In this document: in pieces, positions 1 to 9,462 of the stretch
How positions within the stretch are numbered: position 1 is the first letter of the stretch
How the letters are laid out: each line of letters opens with the position of its first letter
DNA from: Bacteroidota bacterium
GTDB lineage: Bacteria > Bacteroidota > Ignavibacteria > Kapaibacteriales > HRBIN21
DNA: 64,000 nt
NCBI GenBank assembly: GCA_030550395.1
Contig: JAUQPL010000009.1
Coordinates: 1-64,000 of the forward strand
Reading direction: 5' to 3'
Program-made: the position numbers and the translations under genes
The notes under the pieces: model-generated
Told to the model about the DNA's origin: nothing
The model's database searches: none
What the model saw: only the letters and a program-made list of their open reading frames with translations

Positions 1-1
1 A

Positions 2-1486
2 GCAGAAATCACGGTTGCTGTTCCCGAGGGGTTCATCGTAGCTTCCAACGGATGGCTGGACACGGTCATAACCGTTCCGGGTACGTTGCCCGGGGTTGAA
101 CGGGTGCTGCTATATCGGTGGAGGGACACTGTGCCGATAGCGACGTACTTGATGGTCATTCATGCTTCACGGTATGCGCATTTTCGTGATGAATATCGGC
201 GTTCCGATGGGAGTCGGGTTCCGCTGTGGTATTACGTGTGGGCACGCGACGTAGAGAGCCCCGATACGACAGGGAGGCGATACAATGCTCGGTATGCTTT
301 TCGGGATGTTCCAGAGATGATGCGGGCGTACGAGAGCTTTTTCGGGCCATATCCTTTTGTCAAGTACGGCATGGCGGCTGTCCAGCCGTTTGCTTACGGC
401 GGAATGGAACACCAGACGATGACAACCGTTAACCGTTCATGGCTTCGGGGATGGGCTGAATTAGGCATTGCCCACGAGTTAGCACACCATTGGCTGGGGG
501 ATTTGGTCAGTTGTGCGACGTGGAAGGATATATGGCTCAACGAGGGTGGAGCGACGTGGTCGGAAGCTCTGTGGTTGGAATGGCGACGGGGAATTGGGGC
601 TTATCAGGAGCGTATGGAACAAGCTCGCAGTGAGTATCTACGGCAATATCCGAGGGTGATGCAATTACCTCTCTATGCCCCTCCCCGCGAGCTCATCTTC
701 TTCTACGCTACCACCTATGCCAAGGCAGCATGGGTTTACCATATGATGCGCCGGATGGTGGGGGATAGTCTCTTCTTCCCCGCACTCCGGGCGTATTTCC
801 AGCATTATCGGTATGGGGCGGCAGAGACAGAGGACTTGTTGTCGGTGTTGCAAAGGGAGATTCCTAACCCGCCGGTGTCGTGGCGAACTTTCTTTGACCA
901 GTGGGTCTACAGTGCTGGGCATCCGATTGTGGAGATTTATCCTACGGTTTCCTCGCTGGGTGATGGTCGGTATTGGGTACGGTGTTTGGTGCGGCAGGTG
1001 CAGACTGGGGATATGGTACCGGAGGTGTTTGTGATGCCGTGGAAGCTGCGGTTTCGCAATCTTTCCGGCAACGGCGCTGAGTGGGAGTTTGTGAGCACAG
1101 AGCGGGAGCAGGTGGTGGAGGGGATGTTGTCGTTTTTGCCAACTTCTGTGGAGTTGAATCGGGAAGATGTCTTGTGTGAGTACTCCGTGTTTCCGGTATC
1201 GGTTGCTTTGGAGGGGTTAGGAGATGTGGGGCTTCGGATTTTGCCGGAGCCAGCCTCGGGGGGAGCTGTCGTAGAGTTTGAGGTAGTGCGGGAGGGAGAG
1301 GTGGAGATAGAGGTAGTGACGCTGACAGGGGCATGTGTGAAGGTGCACCGGAGCTTTATGGTAAAGGGGATATATCGGTTGCCGTTGTCTTTGGAGCGGT
1401 TGGGGGCCGCGGCGGGTGTATATGGGGTTCGGCTGAAGGTGGATGGGCGTGTCGTGGCAGCGAAGGTGTTCCAGTGGAAACCGTAA
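2..1486 (+). CDS. M1 family metallopeptidase, secreted, 5'-truncated by window edge
   Basis: Zinc aminopeptidase of the gluzincin M1 family; it would remove N-terminal residues from peptides outside the cell or in the periplasm. The frame is open from base 2 without a start, so the N-terminus lies outside the window; an internal TTG at 86 is unlikely to be the start. The zinc motif HELAHHWLGD (bases about 473-502) is followed about 20 residues later by the third ligand in LNEGGATW, as in M1 enzymes, and upstream GGMEHQTMT matches the substrate-binding GxMEN-type loop. The last ~80 residues (LRILPEPASG, then a beta-rich segment with a late GVYGVRL) resemble a type IX secretion C-terminal sorting domain, which implies export and cell-surface attachment. 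The next gene starts 4 bases after the stop. Family assignment is firm; secretion route is inferred. Confidence 0.9.
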   Translation, partial: AEITVAVPEGFIVASNGWLDTVITVPGTLPGVERVLLYRWRDTVPIATYLMVIHASRYAHFRDEYRRSDGSRVPLWYYVWARDVESPDTTGRRYNARYAFRDVPEMMRAYESFFGPYPFVKYGMAAVQPFAYGGMEHQTMTTVNRSWLRGWAELGIAHELAHHWLGDLVSCATWKDIWLNEGGATWSEALWLEWRRGIGAYQERMEQARSEYLRQYPRVMQLPLYAPPRELIFFYATTYAKAAWVYHMMRRMVGDSLFFPALRAYFQHYRYGAAETEDLLSVLQREIPNPPVSWRTFFDQWVYSAGHPIVEIYPTVSSLGDGRYWVRCLVRQVQTGDMVPEVFVMPWKLRFRNLSGNGAEWEFVSTEREQVVEGMLSFLPTSVELNREDVLCEYSVFPVSVALEGLGDVGLRILPEPASGGAVVEFEVVREGEVEIEVVTLTGACVKVHRSFMVKGIYRLPLSLERLGAAAGVYGVRLKVDGRVVAAKVFQWKP

Positions 1487-1489
1487 GGA

Positions 1490-2671
1490 ATGAGGTGTGA
1501 ATTGCCGTATGAGCAGGAAATTGAGCAATATCGGGTGCATTTCCCGCATTGCCGTCAAGGTATTGTGTACCTGGACCACGCGGCGACGGGTCCGATGCCG
1601 ACGCCAGTTGTGGAGGCGGTACAGCGCTACTTAGAGCACCGCCAGAATGGGCAGAGTGGGTTAGAGTGGGAGATGGAGTGCATTCAGCGTGCGAGGGAGC
1701 AGATAGCGCGGCTTGTTGGTGCGTCCTCTGCCAGGAGCATTGCGTTGATGCCGAACACGACGATGGGGTTGGCAATAGTTGCACTGTCTCTGTCATGGAA
1801 GGCTGGTGACGTCATCGTGCTCGGGGCGCAGGAGTTTCCAGCGAATGTATACCCCTGGCGTTCTTTAGAGCGCTTTGGTGTGGAGCTTCGCTTTGTTCCC
1901 ATGCCTGATGGAAGGCTTCCGTTAGAGCGCGTCTGTGCGGCTTTCGATGAACGAGTTCGCCTTGTAGCGCTGAGCGCTGTGCAATTCCTCTCGGGCTACC
2001 GGGCGGATCTGGAGCAAGTGGGGAGAATGTGTCGGGAGCACGGGATATTGCTCGTTGTGGATGGGATGCAGGCTGTCGGAGCTGTCCGTCTCCATGTTGA
2101 ACAGGCTCAGGTAGCTGCCTTAGCCTGTGGTGGGGCGAAGTGGTTATTGGCTCCTCACGGTACGGGGTTTTTATACGTGGCACCGGAATTGCTGGAACGG
2201 CTCAACCCGGCGGTGTTAGGCTGGTTAGCGGCAGAGGAGCCGTGGGATTTCTTTGCTTTCCACCAACCGTTGGCACGAACGGCACGACGCTTCGAGGGGG
2301 GCTCGCTCAACATCGGTGGGGTCGTTGGACTCTGTGCTGCTGTGGAACTGCTGCAGGAATATGGTCCTGAGCGGATTGAGAAACGGGTCCTTGCTCTCAG
2401 TGGGCTCCTGCGAGAACGGCTACAGGAGGTGCTTCCAGGAGCGCACATCCTCACCCCAGCGGAGCCGGAGCAGCGGGCTGGCATTGTCGCTGTTGAGCTT
2501 CCTCATCGTGAACTGGCTGCCGAGGTTGTGGCAGAACTGGCACGACGCTGTGTGCGTTGCTCGGCGCGGCTTCACTATGTGCGGTTCTCTCCCCATTGGT
2601 ACAATACGGCGGACGAAATTGAGTATGCTGTGGCAGCCATGGCGGAGATATGGGCAACTCTGGGTAAGTGA
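1490..2671 (+). CDS. Class V aminotransferase (cysteine desulfurase-like fold)
   Basis: PLP-dependent fold-type I enzyme of aminotransferase class V, 393 residues. Visible landmarks are LDHAATGPMP near the N-terminus (cofactor/substrate loop), the aspartate in VVDGMQAVGA (D201) that pairs with the PLP pyridine nitrogen, and the Schiff-base lysine in CGGAKWLL (K217). The C-terminal region lacks the RxGHHC-type loop carrying the persulfide cysteine of SufS, and a true SufS is encoded at 25330-26589, so this is probably not a cysteine desulfurase. Many isopenicillin-N-epimerase-like or selenocysteine-lyase-like paralogues share this layout; the substrate cannot be read from sequence. The start ATG sits 4 bases after the upstream stop and the 3' end overlaps a possible GTG start of lysS. 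Confidence 0.85.
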   Translation: MRCELPYEQEIEQYRVHFPHCRQGIVYLDHAATGPMPTPVVEAVQRYLEHRQNGQSGLEWEMECIQRAREQIARLVGASSARSIALMPNTTMGLAIVALSLSWKAGDVIVLGAQEFPANVYPWRSLERFGVELRFVPMPDGRLPLERVCAAFDERVRLVALSAVQFLSGYRADLEQVGRMCREHGILLVVDGMQAVGAVRLHVEQAQVAALACGGAKWLLAPHGTGFLYVAPELLERLNPAVLGWLAAEEPWDFFAFHQPLARTARRFEGGSLNIGGVVGLCAAVELLQEYGPERIEKRVLALSGLLRERLQEVLPGAHILTPAEPEQRAGIVAVELPHRELAAEVVAELARRCVRCSARLHYVRFSPHWYNTADEIEYAVAAMAEIWATLGK

Positions 2672-4233
2672 CCTCTTCAGCAGTGGAAATATCCATGCAA
2701 CGTCTGAGCGATCAGGAATACCGACGGCGTCAAGAATTGGCACTACTTCGTAAAGCCGGTGTGGAACCATATCCCTATGCTTACGAGCGAACGCATGCCA
2801 TTGCCCAATTGCGCCATGGAGCTGAGGTATCCGGCGTGGAGATGTTTACGGACGTATCCCTTGCCGGACGCATCATGGTCTTCCGTCGAATGGGGAAGGT
2901 AACGTTCGCCGACGTACACGATGAGAGTGGGCGTTTGCAGCTGTACTTCCGTGCTGATGATCTGGGAGGTGAATACGAACTGTTGCGCTTGTTGGACATC
3001 GGTGATATCATTGGGGCAAGGGGCTTTTTGTTCTACACCCGTACTGGCGAGCTGACCCTCCATGTCCGGTCGTATCAATTGCTCTGCAAGGCGCTGCGTC
3101 CAATCCCAGTGCCCAAAGAGGAAGTGGATGAGCAGGGACGCCGCATCCGGCATGATGCCTTTACGGACAAGGAGCAGCGCTATCGGCGTCGGTACATCGA
3201 CCTTGTTGTCAATCCGGAGGTACGGGACATATTCCGCAAGCGGGCTCATGTTATCCGCGCAATCCGTGCCTTTCTTGATGCTCGCGGCTGGTTGGAGGTT
3301 GAGACTCCAATATTACAGCCCATCTATGGCGGTGCAAATGCGCGTCCCTTCCGGACATACTTCCACGCCCTGGAGGCGGAATTCTACTTGCGCATTGCGA
3401 CTGAGCTTTACTTAAAGCGACTCATTGTCGGCGGATTTGAAGGGGTTTACGAAATCGGCAAGAATTTCCGCAATGAGGGCATAGACCGATTGCACAATCC
3501 AGAATTTACAGCGTTGGAGCTCTACGTTGCCTATCGGGACTATCACTGGATGATGGGGTTAGTGGAGGAGCTACTTGTGGCTGTAGCCCAGGAAGTCAAT
3601 GGACATCTTGGACTGCGCCGAGGCGAGCATCGCATTGAGCTCCATCCCCCTTTTCGGCGCATTCGCTGGTATGATGCTGTCCGGGAAGCGACTGGCTATG
3701 ACCTTCGGAAGTGCACTCCAGAGGAGCTATGGCAGGTGGGGCACCAGCTTGGATTAGAGCTTCCGGACAATGCCACAGAAGCCAAGATCTTGGATGAGAT
3801 TTTCAGTGCCACCGTGCAACCTCGGCTGATTGAGCCGACGTTCGTGCTAGACTACCCCTTGAGTCTTTCCCCATTAGCGAAGCGTCACCGGAGTGAACCG
3901 GATGTTGCCGAGCGCTTTGAGCTCTTCATTTTCGGAATGGAGATTGCAAATGCCTTCTCTGAGCTCAATGATCCGCTGGAACAGCGTCAGCGCTTGGAGC
4001 AACAGGTTCGGTGGCGGCAGAAAGGAGATATAGAAGCCATGCCGATGGATGAGGATTTCTTAATGGCCTTGGAGGTTGGGATGCCGCCGACGGCGGGTTT
4101 GGGGATTGGAATTGACCGGTTGGTGATGCTCTTGACCGAGCAGACGACCATTCGGGATGTTATTCTCTTCCCCCATATGCGTCCAGAAGCACCACACCAG
4201 TTGCCGGTTGTGTCAGAGTCAGGAGAATCCTAA
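2668..4233 (+). CDS. lysS: Lysine--tRNA ligase, class II
   Basis: Class II lysyl-tRNA synthetase: activates lysine with ATP and charges tRNA-Lys in the cytoplasm. The protein has the N-terminal OB-fold anticodon-binding region (about residues 60-170), class II motif 2 (FRNEGIDRLHNPEFT) and motif 3 (GLGIGIDRLVMLL near the C-terminus). Length of about 510-521 residues is normal. Two starts are possible: GTG at 2668, which overlaps the upstream stop as GTGA, and ATG at 2695, whose product begins MQRLSDQEYRRR and fits the usual LysS N-terminus better. Neither has a clear ribosome-binding site. The gene is followed 4 bases after its stop by a site-2 protease gene, so the four left-edge genes probably form one transcript. 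Confidence 0.97.
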   Translation: MTSSAVEISMQRLSDQEYRRRQELALLRKAGVEPYPYAYERTHAIAQLRHGAEVSGVEMFTDVSLAGRIMVFRRMGKVTFADVHDESGRLQLYFRADDLGGEYELLRLLDIGDIIGARGFLFYTRTGELTLHVRSYQLLCKALRPIPVPKEEVDEQGRRIRHDAFTDKEQRYRRRYIDLVVNPEVRDIFRKRAHVIRAIRAFLDARGWLEVETPILQPIYGGANARPFRTYFHALEAEFYLRIATELYLKRLIVGGFEGVYEIGKNFRNEGIDRLHNPEFTALELYVAYRDYHWMMGLVEELLVAVAQEVNGHLGLRRGEHRIELHPPFRRIRWYDAVREATGYDLRKCTPEELWQVGHQLGLELPDNATEAKILDEIFSATVQPRLIEPTFVLDYPLSLSPLAKRHRSEPDVAERFELFIFGMEIANAFSELNDPLEQRQRLEQQVRWRQKGDIEAMPMDEDFLMALEVGMPPTAGLGIGIDRLVMLLTEQTTIRDVILFPHMRPEAPHQLPVVSESGES

Positions 4234-4237
4234 AGCA

Positions 4238-5338
4238 ATGGGGTACACGCCGCTGCCACGCATACCGACTGTCGAAGTCCGCTACCCACCCGTGCGATCA
4301 CGGTTGTGGCTCCATCTTCTGCTGTTTGTCTTGACTTTCTTTTCTGTTCTCTTAGCTGGCGTGCAGTGGATGGGGCGCGATCCGCTGGAGCTCTCTAATC
4401 TCCACTATGGCCTGACCTATGCTGTGCTCATCCTCTGCTTCCTGGCGGCTCATGAGTTTGGGCATTACTTCGCCGCCCGTTTCCACGGGGTTGATGTATC
4501 GCTGCCGTACTTTCTGCCTGTCCCGCTGCCTTTTTTCTTCCCTTTCGGAACACTAGGGGCGGTTATCCGGGCATGGTCTCCGATACGATCGCGCCGGGCC
4601 TTGTTTGATATCGGTATTGCAGGTCCGCTGGCAGGGTTTGTGGTAAGTGTGATTATCTTGGTCTTGGGATTCCAGACACTCCCGCCCAAGGAATACCTCT
4701 ACACCATTCACCCAGAGTACGCTCTGCTGGGACAGATTCCGCCGAGGGGACTGCATTTCGGGGATATGCTGCTGTACCATTGGATTGCTTCGCTGGTAGC
4801 TCCACCAGGGCGGTTTATCCCACCGATGAACGAGATGTACCACTACCCCTTCCTCTGCGTGGGGTGGTTCGGGCTATTTGTGACGATGCTAAATTTACTG
4901 CCATTGGGACAGCTGGACGGCGGACACATTACTTATGCGCTTTTCGGGCGCTTCCATGCGGTATTGGCGCGTCTGGTCTGGTGGGTTCTGCTGCTGCTGG
5001 GATTGGGTCCTGTATTCGGATGGCTTGTGCAGCTCCTCGGCGTAGACTCCCCGAACCTCTTGGTGCAACTTCTGCAGCAGACAATATTGCCGTTGCTGCG
5101 GGGGATTGAGTCCATTGCTCCATGGTACTTCCGGGCGTGGGAAGGATGGTTATTGTGGGCGTTGTTCACTCGCTTTCTCATCCGATTGGAGCATCCCCCT
5201 CTGTTTGATCCGGAGCCGTTAACGTGGGGACGTCGAGTCTTGGGTTGGCTGGCTCTGGGGATTTTCGTCGTGTGCTTTAGCTACAACGGTATTTACGAGA
5301 TTTCTTCGCCGGTGGCGGCCTCTTCTGTGTTCCCTTAG
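4238..5338 (+). CDS. Site-2 protease family (M50) membrane metalloprotease
   Basis: Intramembrane zinc metalloprotease of the S2P/M50 family, 366 residues. Residues 72-76 are HEFGH within a hydrophobic segment, the metal-binding helix; a later LGQLDGGH motif supplies the third ligand (the LDG motif), and there are about six hydrophobic segments. A glycine-rich GTLGAVI element follows the catalytic helix. Proteases of this group cleave membrane-embedded anti-sigma factors or other transmembrane peptides; the substrate here is unknown and no anti-sigma gene is adjacent. I place the start at ATG 4238 because AGGAG lies at 4221-4225 and the upstream in-frame ATG at 4157 is inside lysS. The stop overlaps the convergent rnr stop by four bases. 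Confidence 0.92.
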   Translation: MGYTPLPRIPTVEVRYPPVRSRLWLHLLLFVLTFFSVLLAGVQWMGRDPLELSNLHYGLTYAVLILCFLAAHEFGHYFAARFHGVDVSLPYFLPVPLPFFFPFGTLGAVIRAWSPIRSRRALFDIGIAGPLAGFVVSVIILVLGFQTLPPKEYLYTIHPEYALLGQIPPRGLHFGDMLLYHWIASLVAPPGRFIPPMNEMYHYPFLCVGWFGLFVTMLNLLPLGQLDGGHITYALFGRFHAVLARLVWWVLLLLGLGPVFGWLVQLLGVDSPNLLVQLLQQTILPLLRGIESIAPWYFRAWEGWLLWALFTRFLIRLEHPPLFDPEPLTWGRRVLGWLALGIFVVCFSYNGIYEISSPVAASSVFP

Positions 5339-7473
5339 GAGCCGACGTAGCGTAGGTCAATGTGGCGCCGCTTGAGGTCTACCCGCACAATCTGCACCCT
5401 CAGCCGTGAGCCCAAGGTGAAACTTTGCCGGGTCCGTTTGCCGACGAAGCGGTATCGGTGCTCGTCGAAGGTATAGAAGTCATCGGGCATTTCCCGTAGA
5501 GGGAGCAGTCCTTCTACGAAGCATGTGTCCAGCAAGACAAATAGACCGAAGGAGGTGACGCCAGTGACAGTCCCCCAGAACTTCCGTCCGATGAGACGGC
5601 TAGCAAGGAGTGTTTGCGCAACTTTAACGGAGGCACGTTCAGCTTCGACGGCGACCTGCTCGCGCTCGGAGCAGTGTTGACCTGCGGTTTCCAGGTATTC
5701 CCGTAGTTGGCGGAGACGATGAGCGGAAGGCTTTCTCGGACGGGAATACTCCTTGAGAAGGCGGTGGACGATGAGATCGGGGTACCGTCGGATAGGGGAA
5801 GTGAAGTGAGTGTAGGCAGCAAACCCTAACCCATAGTGCCCGATGTTGTAGGGTGAATAAATCGCCTTCGCCATAGCCCGCAGGAGTAGTTGGTGGAGCA
5901 GGAGTTTGTCTGGACGTCTCTGCAGGGTTTGGAGTATCTCTGTCCACTCCTGGGAGTTGCGTGGAGGGGTCCGGACAGGGACACCAAGGGCACGGAGGAT
6001 CTCCAGAACGTCGCGAACCTTTGCTGGGTCGGGGATGTCGTGGATACGGTACAGGAAGGGCAGAGGTTCGTGGAACTGCCATTGTCGTGAGCGTTCGTGG
6101 ACGAAGTGAGTAACAGTGCGGTTGGCTGCCAGCATGCACTCTTCCACCAGACTTGTAGCCTCCGTTCGCCCTTTTGGAATCACGGTCTGAGGAAATCCCT
6201 GCTCGTCTAATCGGAAAGCGAGCTCTATGGTTTCGAAGTCAATTCCGCCTTCGCAGAAACGGCGTTGGCGGAGCGTCTGTGCTAGCTGGTGGAGGAGGAG
6301 GATGGAATCGGCATACTCGCCACTGCCTGTCTCAATGATGTGCTGGACTTCCGAGTATGTGAAGCGGCGGTGGCTACGGATGACGGATTCGCAGAGTTCG
6401 TAGTGCTGAAGCACTCCGTCGGGGGTAAATTCCATGAGCACGGAGTAGGTCAGGCGGTCCTGCCCTGGAAGCAGCGAGCAGATGTCTGTCGAGAGCGCCT
6501 CAGGAAGCATAGGCACAACACGGTCCACCAGATACACGCTTGTACCGCGGTTGAAAGCTTCATGGTCGGTTGCACTACCTTCGGGAACGTAGGAGCTGAC
6601 ATCGGCGATATGGACTCCAAGCAGGAGGTTTCCATTAGGGAGACGACGGATCGAGAGAGCATCGTCGAAGTCTTTTGCGTCTTCTGGGTCAATTGTGAAG
6701 GTAATCTCTGCCCGAAAGTCTCGGCGCTGGGCGATTTCCTCTTCCGTCGGTGGATGGGCAAAGCGTTGGGCTTCTTCCTCAACGGCGGTGGGGAATCGGA
6801 AGGGCAGTCCAAATTCTTTCACGACAGTGGCAAATTCTGTCCTTGGGTCGCCGGCGCGACCGAGGATTTCAACAACTTCTGCCTCCGGGCTCTTGAGGGG
6901 GTCAGTCCACCGCACAAAGCGGGCAAGCACTTTGTCGCCACTTCGTGCGCCGTGGAGCTTCTCCGGCGGAAGGAGGAAGTCCACGTAGTAGGCCTCGTCG
7001 TCGGGGACCAGGAAGAAGAAGCTTCCGTCGTATTCCACTGTGCCCCCGATGAGTTCGCGACAGCGTTGGAGGATGCGGACGACCTCCCCGCGCGGTTTGC
7101 GGCGGGAGCTTTCGCGGAGTGGACGCACCAATACGCGATCTCCCGGAAGAGCGGTCCCGAGGTGGTGGCGCCGGACTATGATTTCGGGGTAGTCGGGGTG
7201 CGGGCTCCGAACGATGCCGATACCGTGCTCAATCTGCAGTGTACCTTCTATCGAGGGGCTGTCATCGGGAGATTGCAGAAAATACCGTCGGCGGCCGCCG
7301 CGTCGGATGAGCCCCTGGGCTTGGAGCCATTCTATGGTGCCGAGGAGGGTTTCATAGCGAGGATCGTCGTTGGAAATGCCAAGGCGGCGGGCCAATTCGT
7401 AGAGGCGATAGGAACGCTCCCGCAGCAGGCGAAGGATCGCTTCTGTCAGTTCAGGGTAGAGTGGATTGTCCAT
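5335..7473 (-). CDS. rnr: Ribonuclease R (RNB-family 3'-5' exoribonuclease)
   Basis: Processive 3'-to-5' exoribonuclease that degrades structured RNA and takes part in rRNA and tRNA quality control. The 712-residue protein begins with a winged-helix-like region (about residues 1-70), continues with cold-shock/OB domains, the RNB catalytic domain containing DPEDAKDFDDALS with its metal-binding aspartates, and ends with an S1 domain (GTVTGVTSFGLFVLLD and following). Length and order match RNase R rather than RNase II. The downstream stop overlaps the convergent site-2 protease stop; its start is 4 bases from the stop of the GAF protein gene, so the two are likely co-transcribed. Confidence 0.96.
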   Translation of the reverse strand: MDNPLYPELTEAILRLLRERSYRLYELARRLGISNDDPRYETLLGTIEWLQAQGLIRRGGRRRYFLQSPDDSPSIEGTLQIEHGIGIVRSPHPDYPEIIVRRHHLGTALPGDRVLVRPLRESSRRKPRGEVVRILQRCRELIGGTVEYDGSFFFLVPDDEAYYVDFLLPPEKLHGARSGDKVLARFVRWTDPLKSPEAEVVEILGRAGDPRTEFATVVKEFGLPFRFPTAVEEEAQRFAHPPTEEEIAQRRDFRAEITFTIDPEDAKDFDDALSIRRLPNGNLLLGVHIADVSSYVPEGSATDHEAFNRGTSVYLVDRVVPMLPEALSTDICSLLPGQDRLTYSVLMEFTPDGVLQHYELCESVIRSHRRFTYSEVQHIIETGSGEYADSILLLHQLAQTLRQRRFCEGGIDFETIELAFRLDEQGFPQTVIPKGRTEATSLVEECMLAANRTVTHFVHERSRQWQFHEPLPFLYRIHDIPDPAKVRDVLEILRALGVPVRTPPRNSQEWTEILQTLQRRPDKLLLHQLLLRAMAKAIYSPYNIGHYGLGFAAYTHFTSPIRRYPDLIVHRLLKEYSRPRKPSAHRLRQLREYLETAGQHCSEREQVAVEAERASVKVAQTLLASRLIGRKFWGTVTGVTSFGLFVLLDTCFVEGLLPLREMPDDFYTFDEHRYRFVGKRTRQSFTLGSRLRVQIVRVDLKRRHIDLRYVGS

Positions 7474-7476
7474 GGT

Positions 7477-9462
7477 TTAGGCGTAAAGGACGACGGTATT
7501 ACCCTTCTGCAGGGCTTTCTGGAGCGCAGTTTGAACAGCCTGCAGGGCATCGGAAGCGCTTTGATGTCGGTGTAGCTCCGTGATTCCGACGCTCAGTGTT
7601 ACATTGAGCCGCCGTGACTGAAGGGAGAGAATTGTTGTAGCAACTTGCTTGCGGATGCTTTCTGCCCAGAGCTGAGCATGGGTGAGTTCCATGCCGGGCA
7701 AGAGCACACCGAGGATATTTTCGCTGATAGAGCCTATCACGTCAAATGGACGGAGATGGGAGCGGAGTATGGGCAGTATGTGGGTCATGACAAGCTCACG
7801 AAGTTGGGCGGGGGAAAGCTCTGCCAACACTCCGTAGCGATCCACTTGAATTGCGCAAAAGGCGGTGTGGAGCTGGAGATGGCGGATCCGTTCCCTTTCC
7901 TCGGCGACTCGGTGGTGGAAGCCCATCTCGCTCCAGATTCCGTAGTGCGGGTAAAACCAGAGTCCGCCTTGGAGCTGCTGATTCCAGTAGCGATGTTCCG
8001 CAATTGCTCCTACCCACTCGCATAGAGTTTGTAGAAGTTCCAGCTCTTGGGAGGGGAGTGGATTGGGGACTTCACAGTAAAGGGCTCCGTAGGCATGGGT
8101 TGGGGAGCAAAAGGGGATGGCGTAGGCATGGCATGTTTCTGTAAGCGGAGGCTCGTCCGGATGGAGTCGGTAGGGGAATATGTCGGCATTCCAGTGCTGA
8201 GGTTCCCCGTGGTGGATAGCATGACCGACCAACGTCTGCTCTATAGGACAGGAGGCTTCTCGGAGGGATTCCCACGGTGAGGGGGCGCGGAGGGCAGCGA
8301 TATTCCATTTGCGGTGATGGTGTGAGTAGAGGCATATGACGACTACGGGAGCTTGGGTGATGGCAGCGAAAAGCTCACAGAGCTGCTCTGCAAAGATTTC
8401 CTCGTTGACCGTTGTGAGCTTCCACAACGTGCGGATATGCTCCCATGCCTGGGTTTTCTGTTGCAGTTCGTAATGGTAGATGTAGCTCTGCAAAAGCCCA
8501 CTGATCAGGAGCACTACATGTCCCAGGAGGCTGACAGTGGTTGCCGTATATGCCTGTGGTTGGGTGCTATCTAAGCAGAGGACGCCCACGGTCTGGTTTT
8601 GCAGTATGATAGGGACTCCAACAAAGGAGCTCGTGTTGGCAGATTGTCTGTAGTAGGGCAGGAGCTCTAATTCGGCTGTCGGTTGAATCTCCGTAACGAT
8701 CTCTGCCCGTCCTCCCAAGGCGATTTGACTTATGATGTCGTGTCCGATGGGGAATTTCTTCCGTTCCGTTAGCAGTTCTGGGGTTTCCGATTGCCATGCC
8801 TCAAGCACCAAGAGTTGGCGGTCAGAGTCGATCCAGAAAAGGAGGGCTGTTCGCGTAGGAGTGAGGAGCCGTGCGAGGTTGAGAAGACGCTCCAGGAGAG
8901 TCCGAAAGGACTGGCGGGGCTCTGTTGGGATTACCACCGAAGAAGGTGTCAGCATAAAGTCGGGGATATTGACCGAGCGGATACGGGCCGGTGGAGCTGT
9001 CTGAGGAGCTTTTTCCGTTGGAGGCGGCGTGGGTGGAGGGGTAAGTGGCGCTTTGCTGGGAAAGCGCTTTACGATTCGGACGCCCGAGATTTCGTCAGAG
9101 AATTCTTCGCTAGGAGTGCGCCAGCTATTGTCTTCGTCGGGGGCAGGTGCTGTTGTGTCGGCAAAGGTTTCAGCAAAGTCATCAAAGATAAGGCGGGTTC
9201 CTCCTCGTGCTTGCTGTACCGTCTGGCGCAATTGAGCAGCTTGGGAACGCAGTGCAGGGCTATACGTACCCTCCTCGCCGAGCCGTTGGGAAAGCAGGAG
9301 AAAGAAGGCAACAGCACCCAGTAGAGTAATGGAGACTCCGATAAGGCGAACAGCGGGATCGTCTAGTACAAGAGCTATCAAAAGGCCCAGGGCGACGACG
9401 CCAGCTGCCAGCCAATCTACCGGGGTCAGGAGGCGTAGCAAACGCTTCAGTTCTTCAACCAT
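7477..9462 (-). CDS. Membrane protein with GAF domains and a degenerate GGDEF domain
   Basis: 661-residue probable sensor. Two adjacent hydrophobic segments lie at about residues 16-57, so the rest is likely cytoplasmic. A proline-rich linker (about 140-165) leads to a GAF-like domain (about 190-330, with FVGVPIILQNQTVGVLCLDS), a second GAF-like region (about 345-500), and a C-terminal domain (about 530-661) with the fold pattern of a GGDEF domain, including LSVGIT near the end. At the position of the signature loop (about 577-581) it reads SISEN instead of GGDEF, so diguanylate cyclase activity is not expected; it may bind nucleotide, dimerise, or be vestigial. It overlaps the upstream lipoprotein gene by 16 bases. 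Ligand and output are unknown. Confidence 0.7.
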   Translation of the reverse strand: MVEELKRLLRLLTPVDWLAAGVVALGLLIALVLDDPAVRLIGVSITLLGAVAFFLLLSQRLGEEGTYSPALRSQAAQLRQTVQQARGGTRLIFDDFAETFADTTAPAPDEDNSWRTPSEEFSDEISGVRIVKRFPSKAPLTPPPTPPPTEKAPQTAPPARIRSVNIPDFMLTPSSVVIPTEPRQSFRTLLERLLNLARLLTPTRTALLFWIDSDRQLLVLEAWQSETPELLTERKKFPIGHDIISQIALGGRAEIVTEIQPTAELELLPYYRQSANTSSFVGVPIILQNQTVGVLCLDSTQPQAYTATTVSLLGHVVLLISGLLQSYIYHYELQQKTQAWEHIRTLWKLTTVNEEIFAEQLCELFAAITQAPVVVICLYSHHHRKWNIAALRAPSPWESLREASCPIEQTLVGHAIHHGEPQHWNADIFPYRLHPDEPPLTETCHAYAIPFCSPTHAYGALYCEVPNPLPSQELELLQTLCEWVGAIAEHRYWNQQLQGGLWFYPHYGIWSEMGFHHRVAEERERIRHLQLHTAFCAIQVDRYGVLAELSPAQLRELVMTHILPILRSHLRPFDVIGSISENILGVLLPGMELTHAQLWAESIRKQVATTILSLQSRRLNVTLSVGITELHRHQSASDALQAVQTALQKALQKGNTVVLYA

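Noticed and set aside
1490-2671. Second cysteine desulfurase
   Set aside because: The class V enzyme lacks the active-site cysteine loop, and SufS is encoded elsewhere in the window.
6289-7575. 428-codon open frame on the strand opposite rnr
   Set aside because: It is antisense to a clearly conserved RNase R gene, has no family-like motifs or ribosome-binding site, and long antisense frames are common in GC-rich genes.
7477-9462. Active diguanylate cyclase
   Set aside because: The GGDEF signature is replaced by SISEN, so catalysis is not expected.
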